DNA from: Icerya purchasi
Lineage: Eukaryota; Arthropoda; Insecta; Hemiptera; Monophlebidae
Direction: 5' to 3'
Assembly: GCA_039619475.1 (NCBI GenBank)
Contig: CM077116.1
Coordinates: forward strand, 3,968,001 to 4,032,000
Length of the DNA: 64,000 nt
A model generated the notes under the pieces. The model had not been told where the DNA came from, searched no databases, and saw only the letters and a program-made list of their open reading frames with translations. Position numbers and translations under genes: made by a program. Below are positions 10,230-20,705 of this stretch, piece after piece; positions within the stretch are counted from its first letter, which is position 1, and every line of letters starts with the position of its first letter.

Positions 10230-10620
10230 TAAAAACTAACCCAAGTATATTATTTAATACCTGAAACTAACCCAAGTCCCCGCCCACCCCTCCTGTCTAC
10301 AGCGTTACCGCGATCTTTTTAATTAATTCAAAGTCTAAGTATATGTAATATAAAATTAGCCTAAGTATTTATTTTTAATGTGTAGAGAGTAGAAAGTAAC
10401 CGATTAAAAATTAACCCAAGTATGTTATTTAACGTCTGAAACTAACCCAAGTCCCCGCCCACCCCTCCTGTCTACAACATTACCGCAATTTTTCAAAATT
10501 TAGGGCCTAAGTATGGAAATTCCAAATTTAACCCAAGTATACTATTTAAAGCCCTAATTCTATCACAAATCTCCGCCCGCCCCTCCCACGAACCCGCGCA
10601 TATATCCAACAAAGTGTTAG
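10230..10620. repeat. About 172-bp tandem repeat within right unit
   Basis: The block starting AACCCAAGTATATTATTTAA at about 10237 and running through CCCCGCCCACCCCTCCTGTC recurs from about 10408, with a third partial copy near 10530 (CCGCCCGCCCCTCCC). The left unit lacks a recognisable counterpart and has the expanded 31-bp minisatellite region instead. The two arms have therefore diverged by array turnover. Confidence 0.65.
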
Positions 10621-11589
10621 CCGTCACGAAAGCATACGTACCGTTCCCGCACACGCCTCGTCCGTTCCCGATACCGCGATCTTTTTTTTAAAAAATATTT
10701 CGAAGCCTAAGTACAAAAAAATTCCAAAATTAGCCTAAGTATATTTTTTCATTTTCGCGATTCCCCGTTTGTACAGGTAAATGTGTAAACACACACGCCG
10801 TTCCCGCGCATATATCCATCGTTAACCACAGTGAAAGTGCACACCCATTCCCACACATCGCATCCTCTACTATCATGTGTATGTATTATACATGCCTTTG
10901 CGTGTAATATATGTAGCATACTTTTTAATTTTCATTTTTCGAGGTTGGGAGGGGTAAAATTTTGCCGGAGTGATAAAAACGTCTGAATCTCAACACTTAG
11001 AACCCAAATTTTAAAGGAATTTTCCGAGACGCGCTCCGTTCCGGCATTTTTTTTTTAAATTTTATTTTTAAAGAAAATATTTGAATGTTCCATCAGTCGA
11101 ATGAAAGCGGGCGAGTGTGCTGCTACGAGATGTATTATGTAAACGCGACCGCGGCTGTAATGGAAATATTTAATTGTTCCAGCAACTAGTTGAAACTGTC
11201 ACGAGGTGCAGAAGGTGAATTCCAGTCGTTCGTTCGAAATTAACCAGCCGATCATCTATGCACACTCTCATACGCCACCGATAGAAACCTGTTCGCGATC
11301 GCTACAAGTTCATACACACGCACGTACACACCACCACTTGATAAATATTTTTTCGTCTTTTTCCGCTTCCGATCTTATTTGTAATCCGTTGATTCTTTTT
11401 TTTAATATTTTTCCGTATTCTCCGTTCATTGCAAAAGCACACCATCCATTCATGCACACATATCAAGCATTATGTTAACCTCTACAAAGCTACACTGTAC
11501 TGTTCCACACACGCTTCGGTCGCCCTCGAAATAAACGCCGCGATATCACTCCCACACACACACATACACACAACCACTTCATATATATT

Positions 11590-12280
11590 TTATTTTCGAG
11601 TCAAATTATTATAGAATTAGCCTAAGTATAATTTTCTTTTACATTTCTGTTTACTTCTTCCGAACGTTCATAATTTTTATATTTTTTTTTGTTTCTCTGA
11701 TTCTAAAAATAAATCTGTCAATGTATTAGCCACTCTCTCCCGCGCACAGAATGTTCCCTCGCACTCATCTGCTACCTATCGTTCTTATTAATTTTTTTCA
11801 AGTCTAATATTATAGAATTAGCCTAATTATATTTTTTTTCGCTTCCAATCATTTCCTCCGACCGTTGATAATTTTTCTTATTTTATTTTTTTCTCAGGTT
11901 CTAAAAATAAATCCATTGTCATCTTCACTAGTATGATTGCGCACATATCTTCTGCCGATATTTCTCATATTGTTCATAATAATTTTTCATGTCTATGTAT
12001 TATGGAATTAGTCTAAAATATATTTTTTCCCCTCTAAAGACTTTTTCCAAACGTAAGTATTCAAACATTAATTCGAGTATATTTTTATTTAACGCTGTTT
12101 CATAATTTCCCTCTCCCTTATCCACCCTACACAAATTTCAATTATTTTCTATTATTTTTCATGAGTACATCCCCCTGAAACTACAGTGAAACCACTCCAA
12201 ACATTCTCACGCACCATATAGATTTTAACATCATTCGTAATAATTCTTTTCGAGTCTATTAGTTTAAGATTATTTTATTT
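11590..12280. repeat. AT-rich tandem units of about 195 bp
   Basis: Successive units begin near 11590, 11793, 11980 and 12240. Each carries a TTCRAGTCTAATATTATAGAATTAG-type start, then CCTAAGTATATTTTTTTC, a CTTCCGAACGTT/CTCCGACCGTT word and TCTCAGGTTCTAAAAATAAATC. The left arm has the same units in reverse (about 2085-2620). There are no ORFs of note apart from low-complexity open stretches around 11206-11614. Confidence 0.7.
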
Positions 12281-12652
12281 TTTTCAAACTCTAAATATTT
12301 TTTTTTTTCAATATCTTTCATATTATATTTTTTTCCTCAATATGTCCGCGTACCCTCATAGTGCAAAGGTACTCTGCTTATATCCTTGCATGCATGTTGC
12401 CATGTCGTTGATTTCGATCATGTGTCAAGGTCATCGAGTCTGCCCGAATCTTCCATGTCATATCTTTTGTAGAAAAACGGTTCATATGTTCACACCTACA
12501 CACAAACACTCATAACCGAAAGAACACCTCTCAACTTCGTTCATCTGCGTATGTAACCAGCTTTCACCAAAGGAATGTGGTTTATCTGATACGACTCAAC
12601 ATCTTCAAAGACTTGCATCGAGCTAGAATCTCGAAAGGATCTGTTCAGGCAG

Positions 12653-12657
12653 TCAGT
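12653..12657 (+). promoter_or_regulatory. Candidate arthropod initiator (TCAGT)
   Basis: GGCAGTCAGTATTAGTG lies 131 bp upstream of the ORF start and is conserved in the left copy (ACTGACTGCC near 1500). TCAGT is the arthropod Inr consensus. No TATA box is seen 25-30 bp upstream. A pyrimidine-rich stretch ending TTTTTTAG just before the ORF could instead be a splice acceptor, so the real start may lie elsewhere. Confidence 0.3.
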
Positions 12658-12787
12658 ATTAGTGCTATGTCGAACGTGTAGAATTTGTTGAAGCAGTGTT
12701 CTTCACGCATTAATAAAAGTTTGCTCTAACGTTAAAAGTAATAATTTTCTACATTTTTTAGTAAAAAGTTAAAAATATTATTCAAAC

Positions 12788-13795
12788 ATGAATAACAATA
12801 CCGATTCGATTGATATTAAAGTCGACGAATTTATTCAGAATTCATTTTCGAGTGATAGTGTCACGCATACAACTTCATCACCTCCATCACAGCAGTCAGA
12901 TGATTGTTATACAGCAGAAGAATCAACATCTTTTGTACATAATATCATTGGTCCTGTATTATTAACAGAACAAGCAGATATAGCGGAATATTTTGTAGAT
13001 ATCAGCATCCATGTAGATTGTGATTATGGTTTTCGAGTAACTGAACTAGCAATGATTGATATGTCCGGTGGAAAGTGTTTGCATACGCTGTATAAGCCAA
13101 GCAGAGCATGGCATGCATCAAAAATGCCACATTTACAATGTTCTTCGGTGAGTCATTACTTGAAAAATCCTTCATTATTTCCCTGTCGGGAAGAAATATT
13201 TATGGCACGCGATATATTCACGATATTATCTCAAAAACCGAGAGCTCGCATATATATTTTAACAGTATATGCTAAACTTACACTAATGGAACTTAACGAA
13301 AAGTCTGAATTGTTGAGTGATTTAGACTATGAAATCGTTAATATGGATCAAGTCTTTCGACTACATAGTATTGAGAATCTACATGAAGAGTATTTTGGTA
13401 TAAGCAATTTGATAACCTGTAAACATCATAATGAGATTGATAGTTTTCATTGTGCAGCGAAAAACGTTATTATGGTGATGAAGGCCTGGTACGATCATGT
13501 TATCCATCCGCTGAAGCTTATGAATAATCTCAATATAAATGATTTAAGTCAGTTGTTCATTACAGCCACCAAAGAAATGATAATTACATTATTTCCAAGT
13601 TGTGTTGGTGACATTTATGCATTTCTACCAGATAGATTAAAACAGGATGATACGATAAAATCACTTCTACCATGTTACGAGCATGAGCATGATGAAGAAT
13701 ATTATATCGATGATGATATATTGCGACGGAGTACTCGAAATTGTATGAAAGTAAAAGATTGTATCGATTGTCAATGTAAAATTCGCACGGATTAA
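12788..13795 (+). CDS. Unrecognised 335-aa protein with a degenerate DEDDh-exonuclease-like look
   Basis: The longest clean ORF here outside transposons. The ATG sits in TTCAAACATGA, a good insect start context, and is conserved in the left copy. Residues 1-60 are polar and Ser/Thr-rich, probably disordered. Residues 68-105 (YFVDISIH, RVTELAMIDMSGG, LYKP) resemble the Exo I strand pair of DnaQ/TREX-type DEDDh nucleases, with Ser73 where Glu is expected. Residues 156-170 (YILTVYAKLTLMEL) could be Exo II without its Asp. H221-CAAK-N226 resembles the HxxxxD Exo III motif with Asn for Asp. If homologous, it is therefore probably inactive. There is no signal peptide or membrane helix. The acidic C-terminus (EHEHDEEYYIDDD, 298-310) is followed by a Cys cluster (C319, C325, C328, C330). 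Function is unknown; the exonuclease relation is inference from pattern only. Confidence 0.7.
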   Translation: MNNNTDSIDIKVDEFIQNSFSSDSVTHTTSSPPSQQSDDCYTAEESTSFVHNIIGPVLLTEQADIAEYFVDISIHVDCDYGFRVTELAMIDMSGGKCLHTLYKPSRAWHASKMPHLQCSSVSHYLKNPSLFPCREEIFMARDIFTILSQKPRARIYILTVYAKLTLMELNEKSELLSDLDYEIVNMDQVFRLHSIENLHEEYFGISNLITCKHHNEIDSFHCAAKNVIMVMKAWYDHVIHPLKLMNNLNINDLSQLFITATKEMIITLFPSCVGDIYAFLPDRLKQDDTIKSLLPCYEHEHDEEYYIDDDILRRSTRNCMKVKDCIDCQCKIRTD

Positions 13796-13799
13796 CTAT

Positions 13800-15960
13800 T
13801 CATTATTTCGATCGTTTATCAATTTTGTGTATATTTGTATATATTTTTGTATATTAATGTATATATTTTTTTCCCTAATCGACAGTCCGTTCGTTTTTTG
13901 TGTTTTGTTAATTATTTTGTAAATATATTTTTTATACATATTTAAATTTTATTTCTATATATTTACATATATTTTTTCTTTGCCGTCAATTCCCTCCATA
14001 TCTTTCATTCTATTGTATATATTTTTTCCTAATTAATTTTAATCTCTTTCGCTCCTTTTCAATTCAGTTTATTTAACTATTTAACTATTTCTCTATTTCT
14101 TTTTCCTCCTCTTAACTTAAAGTACTGGTAATGATGAATATTACAAAAATCTGAACCAGTTGTATAAAGTGTACGTGTAATTATTGTCTAATTTTCGAAT
14201 ATAATCCCGCATAATTTGTTCATATCTTTTTAGACTAAAACATTATATTTTTTATTCTTTCTTTAACGAATCTAACTGTTCAACTTTTTCATGTACATCA
14301 CGTACATCAAGTATTTTCCGCAGCTGTGTGAGTTTTCATTAATTTGTAAGACACAACCTAAGACCCAGAGAGTTCTCTCTAATTGTTTAAAATCTTTCAT
14401 AATCACACTTTTTTTATTTTACATATATTTTTTGAGGTATATACGGGATCGTCTATGAGGTGTGTTGATCAATAGAGCAACAGGTAGAAAACCTACTAGC
14501 TTACGAGACACAGCATGTTTATAGAAAAAACGTGCTAGCATGAGCAGATCAGAGTTGCAATGTGCGAGTGAGAGACTGTATGCATGTATGTGTGCGAGAG
14601 CAACAGCTTGATTATAAAAAACGTCGAAGATACATGCATCTATCTGTGAACAATTATCACATCAAACATAAAAAGGCTGACTAAAAGATTATTATTTTCT
14701 TTTTTCATTCATTCTCGCCACTATTACCACTCGCGCCCCCACTGTCAAGACCTCTAAACATACATTACTATCCTCGCCAACACTATAATATTTTTTCTCT
14801 GTGTTACTAAATTAACCCAAGTATATTTTTATTCATTTGTTACACAAACATTTGTTCAAATCTCTTGTAATATATCGTACACACATTTATAGCCCACAGA
14901 CACTACTTGCTTCATTACCACGAATACATCTCTTTCATGGTCACTTATCGTAACATAGTTTTTCCTGAAATTGTAAAAAAATTCTCTTCGTTTCATTCTT
15001 CCAAGTTTTCCAAATTTCAAATCATGCATAATTATTTAAGAATCAAATTAAGTATATTTTATCATTTCCAAAAAATTAATCATCTCTGTACAAGGCATTA
15101 ACTCATTTTCACATCAAACATATTATTTTTTTTTAATCTATCGTACATATTATTTTTTATCATTTAAATTTTTTTCTCAATTCACAAATAGCTAACCTAT
15201 AGAAAACATATTGTTGTAAACATACATGACAAAATTACTCCTCATAATTACATCATGAATTATTTTTTTCTTCATTTTTTTTTTACCATCATGACAAAAG
15301 CAATAGAATTAAGGCATTTATGAATGTGTACACCATACGCTTCCAGTAACCTATCATACATTTTTTTAAATTAGTCCAAGCATACTATTTTTTCAATAAC
15401 AAAGTCGATCATACATATTTTTTTCTTCTATATAATCACTAATCTATGAAAACACTTCGTTTGTTTTACCCATACCATAGCATTCACACCTTTTCCCTCA
15501 TGCTAACAAACTTCAAAATTTAATAATATAACACGAAGTTATTCTAAATACATGTTCATGCTATTAAAATTAATATATCAATTAATCTATATATTCCTTT
15601 TGCACATTTCTGAAAAAAATCCTACAACATGTTTTAAAATCAATCGAAGTATACTATTTTATTACCTAAAATCAATTATTCTCCCATACAGTTTTTTCCA
15701 ATCATACATATTTTTTGTTTCCCATATTGTCATTATTGCAAAGTCATACAAAACAACAACATATTTTTAACCATAATGAATCCTTCATCCCGTTCCATTC
15801 ATGCTATATACCATTATCATTCATTTCAATGTTATGAAATTAGTCTAAATATACATTCATGCTAGCAAAGTTATTATTTCACCCTTTGCATTATTCCAAA
15901 AATGATTTATTTTACATTTTTTCTTTAAATTTCCCTTATACTATTATTTTTGAGATGCAG
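13800..15960. other. AT-rich non-coding flank, probably the rest of the right unit
   Basis: No gene is visible. 13700-14455 is absent from the left copy. 14455-14915 mirrors 1-459. Beyond 14915 the style is unchanged: TTTTTT tracts and diverged TTAGTCCAAGCATACTATTTTT-type words near 15045, 15366, 15635 and 15835. Near 15955 (GAGATGCAGGATGATGAC) the character changes. Short open frames at 14907 and 15552 are low-complexity. Confidence 0.5.
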
Positions 15961-16280
15961 GATGATGACTATGATTAGAATTCATGATTACGAAGAGAGA
16001 GACGCATGCGGAAATTGTATTGTCATTATATACGAGATGATGTGTGATTGTTGGTGAGTATGCTTGCATGCATGTAAAATATATGAGTGTGTTAGTAGAA
16101 AACAACCGTTCAAACGTGAACACAGGTGCAGATACAGTTATAGAATGAGAGAGATAAAAATATATATTTTGTTATGTTTGATATGTGTATGATAAAGAGG
16201 TTAACAAAAAATAATCACATTACCCTCACAACTTAAACATTGAGTTATACCTTTGTAATATTTTAGATGTAAAAGCAGTG

Positions 16281-17165
16281 GCATTGACATGTAGTAAACG
16301 TTTTCATCACTTTTGACTAATTATAAGCAATTTTCCAACATTTCTCTTTGTTTTCCTACATTTTAATACCTTTACACCATTTTAGTCAATTTTTTGATAA
16401 TTAATGCCATTTTTCCAGTGTTTTTACCACCTTTCTCGCAATTTTCATCATTCTTTCATCATCTTTGTTAGGTTCTTTTCTTACAACTCTTTACCATTTC
16501 GACCGTCGTTAGTGATATCCATCATTATTTATGCTTTCATTCCTTCTGCTTAATCTATGCACACATACAGCTTAGCAATCACTGCAGCTGTTGAACGTTG
16601 TAGGACCACAATCGTGATCTCCATTTGATTATTAAGATTTAAAAGTCACATCTTTGAACGCTTGATCTAATGCATCAATATGATCTTTGTATTCGCCCAC
16701 CCGCTGCTGAAGGTTCCACCTAATATCTTCAACAGACTATCATACAGTCGTTTAATAAGAGAATGACATTTACTTAACGTTTTCCCAACACATTCACAGA
16801 CCTACCCTGTACACTAAGGAAATCTTTAAACATCTCTGTAACCATTCCTTTTAAGCTGGCGGGAGCAAGGAACTCCTATAAACGTTTCTCAATCAGCACT
16901 TCATCGTTCATCGCCCATGGTTTCACTCGCCATTGCACAGACATGTAATAAACATTTTCTTCTTTTACTATTTTGTTATGCTTTAACACTATTACATCAT
17001 TTTTCCTCGCTTCTAACTAATTGTAACCAGTTTTCGACTATTTCTTAACATGTTCTTCCGTTTTAGGACCTTTTTGCACTATTTTTTCATCAATTTATGT
17101 TATTTAACATCGTTTTTCTAGTGTTTTACTACCTTTCACACAATTTTACTCAATTTTTCCCACAT
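16281..17165. repeat. Pair of diverged direct repeats, about 650 bp apart
   Basis: 16281-16465 and 16931-17165 share GACATGTAGTAAACGTTTTC / GACATGTAATAAACATTTTC, CTAATTATAAGCAATTTTCC / CTAATTGTAACCAGTTTTCG, then CCAGTGTTTTTACCACCTTTC / CTAGTGTTTTACTACCTTTC. The spacer (16466-16930) shows no gene. The arrangement looks like an old tandem duplication or two copies of a dispersed repeat. Confidence 0.6.
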
Positions 17166-17319
17166 CTTTGAAGATTTTTTTCATTTATCTCATACATTAT
17201 ATGTCTGGATGTGTCGAATATACATCCTTCTAACTATATTTTATAATTTGATACGATTATAAATAATAATGAAAGATTTAATTCAATAATTTATCTCGTG
17301 CATGTTTCTTTTACGTTTA

Positions 17320-17835
17320 TTCGCGCATAACTTGTACTATCCATGCGAACTAATTTTAATGATTATTTGCTCATTCGAAAGTGTTTAGTGGTGGTATTAG
17401 ATGCGTATATCGGTAATTATTATTAGAGTGAATTCAGATACTCAGTAGTCATTGAAATAACCGTTAAAAATATAATAAACGCTATTAACAATTAAAATAA
17501 TATCAATATGAAGCATGGGTAAGTTGGGAAAAATTAATTTTTAATAAGGAAAAAAATTAAAATATTACCAGTGTTAACGGCAGCACGGATAAATATAAAG
17601 AATAAAAAAAAAAAATTAATTTGAAACCGACTTAATAATGGTATATTAATATAAACTCATCACTGGCAGAAATACCACGCGTCTTAGCATCTTACTGCGA
17701 ATAACTTTTAACCATCCGGACTGATTTCAATGAAATTCTTTATTCTTTAGAACTATACTGGTCAGTGGCGGTTATATCGGTAAGTATTATCAAGTAGCGC
17801 CTAAGTAATCATTCGAATAAGCGATAAATAATGTG
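17320..17835. repeat. Second pair of diverged direct repeats, about 375 bp apart
   Basis: 17320-17470 and 17693-17835 align through GCGCATAACTT / GCGAATAACTT, an ACCATCCGGACTGATTTCAAT-like word, GTGGTGGTATTAG / AGTGGCGGTTATA, TATCGGTAATTATTAT / TATCGGTAAGTATTAT, and TAGTCATTGAAATAA / TAATCATTCGAATAA. There is no coding potential. This resembles an old dispersed insect repeat present twice. Confidence 0.6.
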
Positions 17836-17879
17836 ACTTCTTAAAGATATACTTCCCTCTGCCTAATATATAAATAGCG

Positions 17880-18290
17880 GAGAACGATCCAAAAAAATTT
17901 AGAATGTGGAAAACAAATTCTCTGACCAATTAGTCTGCCAAGTTTCCTTCTCTTTATCGTCCCCAGATCAATGCTATATGTCGCCTTCGTTTCGGTCATA
18001 CTTTTTTCCCTTCGTCACTTTATCGTTTTTCCCCCGTCTCGCGATGTTCTCTTCACCCGGAAAATCATTTTTCCGGTGTGATGTCAATCATGTTTTCTTC
18101 CAATATTCTTCACTTTCTTCAGAACATTCTCTCTTCTATTCTCAGCTTTTGGATCTTGGTCTTCCTACTCCATACAATAATTCTTATGTTCTCTCATTTC
18201 CTTCCTTGTCAGTTGTTCCTGTTCTAGTTTATTTCATTCATTCTATCTCGCACCAGATTAAAATCTGATATGTTCCTTTTGAGCTATTAC
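17880..18290 (+). pseudogene. LINE C-terminal fragment, same family as 7894-9290
   Basis: One plus frame encodes CRLRFGHTFFPSSLYRFS, which closely matches FRLRFGHSLLPSSLFRYS of the nested minus-strand LINE. After a frameshift the frame continues with CDVNHVFFQYSSLSSEHSLF and LSFPSLSVVPVLVYFI, the expected C-terminal Cys/His region and end. Only the last 130 or so residues survive; no reverse transcriptase remains. Confidence 0.65.
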
Positions 18291-18299
18291 TTAGATTCC

Positions 18300-19195
18300 T
18301 TGGTTGATTGGACGGTTGCTCTTTGTTAGCGAATCCTCCCACCCTCAAAAAACAACGAAAAAAAACATGAACAAACAAAATTTCGAAAACTAAATAGGCG
18401 TTGAACGGGAATAACTTAAAGTTAAGGAAACGGAGATTCGAATAAAGATAACTGAAATCCCAAAGAAGCGTGATTTACAAACTCATCGCCAACCGATTTT
18501 GAACATTATATTCTTAAATCAATGCCCAGCCTTTTATGATGTATCCCGTCTTTTTTTTTTTTTGGTCGTTTGTGCAACGGCTGTTCATCGTGATACTTTA
18601 TCGTGTATGAACTATCTTCAGCAACTTATATTTTGGCTGTGGGGTATTCATCCATCGTCTCAGTGGTCTTCCCCGGGGTCTTGTTCCCAATCCGATTAGA
18701 ATATGTTTTTCAGAATTGTTCTTTTCACTTTGTATGACATACCCGTAATATTATAAAACAAGTTCAGTCAAGCATGAGGTTTCATGCGCTGAGGATTCCG
18801 TATGTTAAGTTAAAGATAACCATAATTTTCATTTACATAATACTAAATTCAAAACAACAATAATTCCAAAACAGATATTTTTAGTCCGGTTCTTTTTCAC
18901 ACTTCACGCAGTGTCATCATATTGTACTGCAAAAAAAAATAAATTCTAATAAATAAACGCTATTCAGTCCTAGATTTTTGGAAGGATTAATTATCAATAA
19001 ATATTTAAAAATTTGTAATTGTACTTGTTTATTTTCCGAACTTCTATATAGTTATATTTGAATGCTATTACTTAAACCACCTTCCTTGTTTGTCACTATT
19101 TATTAGATTACGATTTTTAAATAAAATTTATTTAGATATAACACAAAATTTTAAATAAACTACGCAAACATGTCAGAATGAGCATATATTCAACC
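18300..19195. other. No recognisable feature
   Basis: AT-rich sequence between a LINE fragment and a satellite. Short open stretches only. A CCCCGGGG-containing segment near 18672 gives no recognisable protein. Confidence 0.5.
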
Positions 19196-19199
19196 CCAT

Positions 19200-20430
19200 T
19201 CGAAATTTATAGCTATAATATTCGCGATGCAAACAGGGGGCTACATATTAGTTCTCGCGCTTTTTGAACTTTTCGGCAAATTTGAAAGATCGGTTAAGAA
19301 AACGAAATACGGTTTCGTTCCCGAAAAATATCAATCTTTCAAACGATATATCACATGCCCGGGAAAAAAAATATTTTTTCCAAAATTTCGAGCTTTCGGT
19401 GCCCCGAAGGTCGAGTTTTTAAGTTGGAAATCCGGATGTTCCAAACTAAAGAAATATACGGGGATGCGCGAATTTTTAACCACGTTTAAAATTTTCAGCC
19501 GTAATACTCGCGCCGCTAGAGGGGGAACACTTCAATTTTCGCGCTTTTTTGAACTTTACGGCAACTTTGAAAGTATCGTTAAGGAAATAAAATACGGTTT
19601 CGGTTCCGGACAAATAGCGATATTTCCAACGATATATCACATGCCCGGGAAAAAAAATATTTTTTAAAAAATTTCGAGCTTTCGGTGCCCCGAACGTCCA
19701 GTTTTAAAGTTGAAAATCCGGATGATCCGAACTAGAGAAGTATACGGGGATGCGCATTTTTTTAACCGCGTTTAAAATTTTCAGCTTTAATATTCACATC
19801 GCTAAGCGGGGGGACATGTCATTTTTTGAACTTTTTTGAACTTTACAGTAACTTTGAAAGTTTCGTTAAGGAAATGAAATAATGTTTCGTTCCCGACAAA
19901 TAGCGATCTTCCTAATGATATATCGCAAGCCCGAGAGAAAAAATATTTTTTTTGAAAAGTTCAAGCTTTTGGCGCTCTGAGAGTCTAATTTTAAAGCTGT
20001 AAATTTTGATGTTCAAAACTAGAGAAATATACGTGGAGTCGCATATTTTAAACCGTGTTCGAAATTTTTAGCTATAATATTCGCGGCGCTAGGGGGGGGA
20101 GACACGTCATTTTTCGCGCTTTTTTGAACTTTACGGCATCTTTGAAAGTTTTGTTAAGGATATGAAATACGGTTTCGTTCTCGAAAAATAGCGATCTTTC
20201 TAACGATATATCACACGCCCGGAAAAAAAAATATTTTTTTCCAAAATTTCGAGCTTTCGGCGCCCCGAAGGTCCAGGTTTAAAGTTGGAAGGCCGGATGT
20301 TTCAAACTAGAGAAATATACGAGGATGCGCATATTTTAAACCGCGTTTAAGATTTTAAGCTGTAATACTCACGGCGCTAGAGGGGGGGACACGTCATTTT
20401 TTGCAATTTTTTGAACTTTTCGGCAACTTT
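19200..20430. repeat. Satellite array, four units of about 287 bp
   Basis: The landmark TTTTTGAACT begins at 19261, 19546, 19833, 20121 and 20408, giving spacings of 285, 287, 288 and 287. Each unit also holds a TTTGAAAG-CGTTAAGG segment, GAAATACGGTTTCGTTC, AACGATATATCACATGCCCG, an AAATATTTTTT tract, TTTCGAGCTTTCGGTGCCCC and a GGCGCTAGAGGGGG word. Divergence between units is clear but register is kept. The open frame at 19227-19667 is a by-product of the repeat. Confidence 0.9.
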
Positions 20431-20705
20431 ACATAACTTTTGTAGCATAATTTTTTTGATTTTATGAAAGGACTCCTGCATTTTAGTTTACATTTTAAAT
20501 TTCAGCTTTATAGGTTTATCCGGTGGAGAGTTATGATTTTTTAAGTGATTTTTGAGGTCGTTTTATGTACCATATTATATATATTCTTGACGGTTTTTTG
20601 GGTTTTTTGCCGCCCAGGATAATCGGTAATCTTTAATTTATAGATCGTTTTAAAGAGAATTTTAATTGGGATTTATGTTCCAAATTTGAAATTTATAAGT
20701 CAAGC

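Larger units (their letters stand above)
9984..14915 (+). repeat. Right copy of the large inverted repeat unit
   Basis: This is the mirror of 1-3872 with the more complete content. It has the inner end (TAGTAGTCTAAAAAAGCGGG, CRE-like site), a degenerate minisatellite (10080-10190), a 172-bp tandem block (10230-10620), 195-bp tandem units (11590-12280), the 335-aa ORF and an AT-rich 3' segment. Similarity to the left copy runs to 14915 only because the window begins there. Sequence of the same style, with the same recurrent words at 15045, 15366, 15635 and 15835, continues to about 15950, which may be the true outer end. The two ORFs are divergent, both pointing away from the centre. Confidence 0.85.

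Noticed and set aside
10012..10264. Short plus-strand ORF with repeated PNF motifs
   Set aside because: Translation of the degenerate minisatellite in the right arm.
1..14915. A Polinton/Maverick or DNA-virus genome with long terminal inverted repeats
   Set aside because: Arms of nearly 4-5 kb are too long, and no DNA polymerase B, integrase, capsid or packaging ATPase is seen. The central region is ordinary LINE debris.
10..15960. TTAGGC/TTAGG-like telomeric repeats suggested by the TTAGCCTAA words
   Set aside because: The words are isolated within 172-195 bp units and never form short tandem telomere arrays.
19227..19667. 146-codon plus-strand ORF
   Set aside because: It lies wholly in the 287-bp satellite and is repeated imperfectly in the next unit with stops; it is not a gene.
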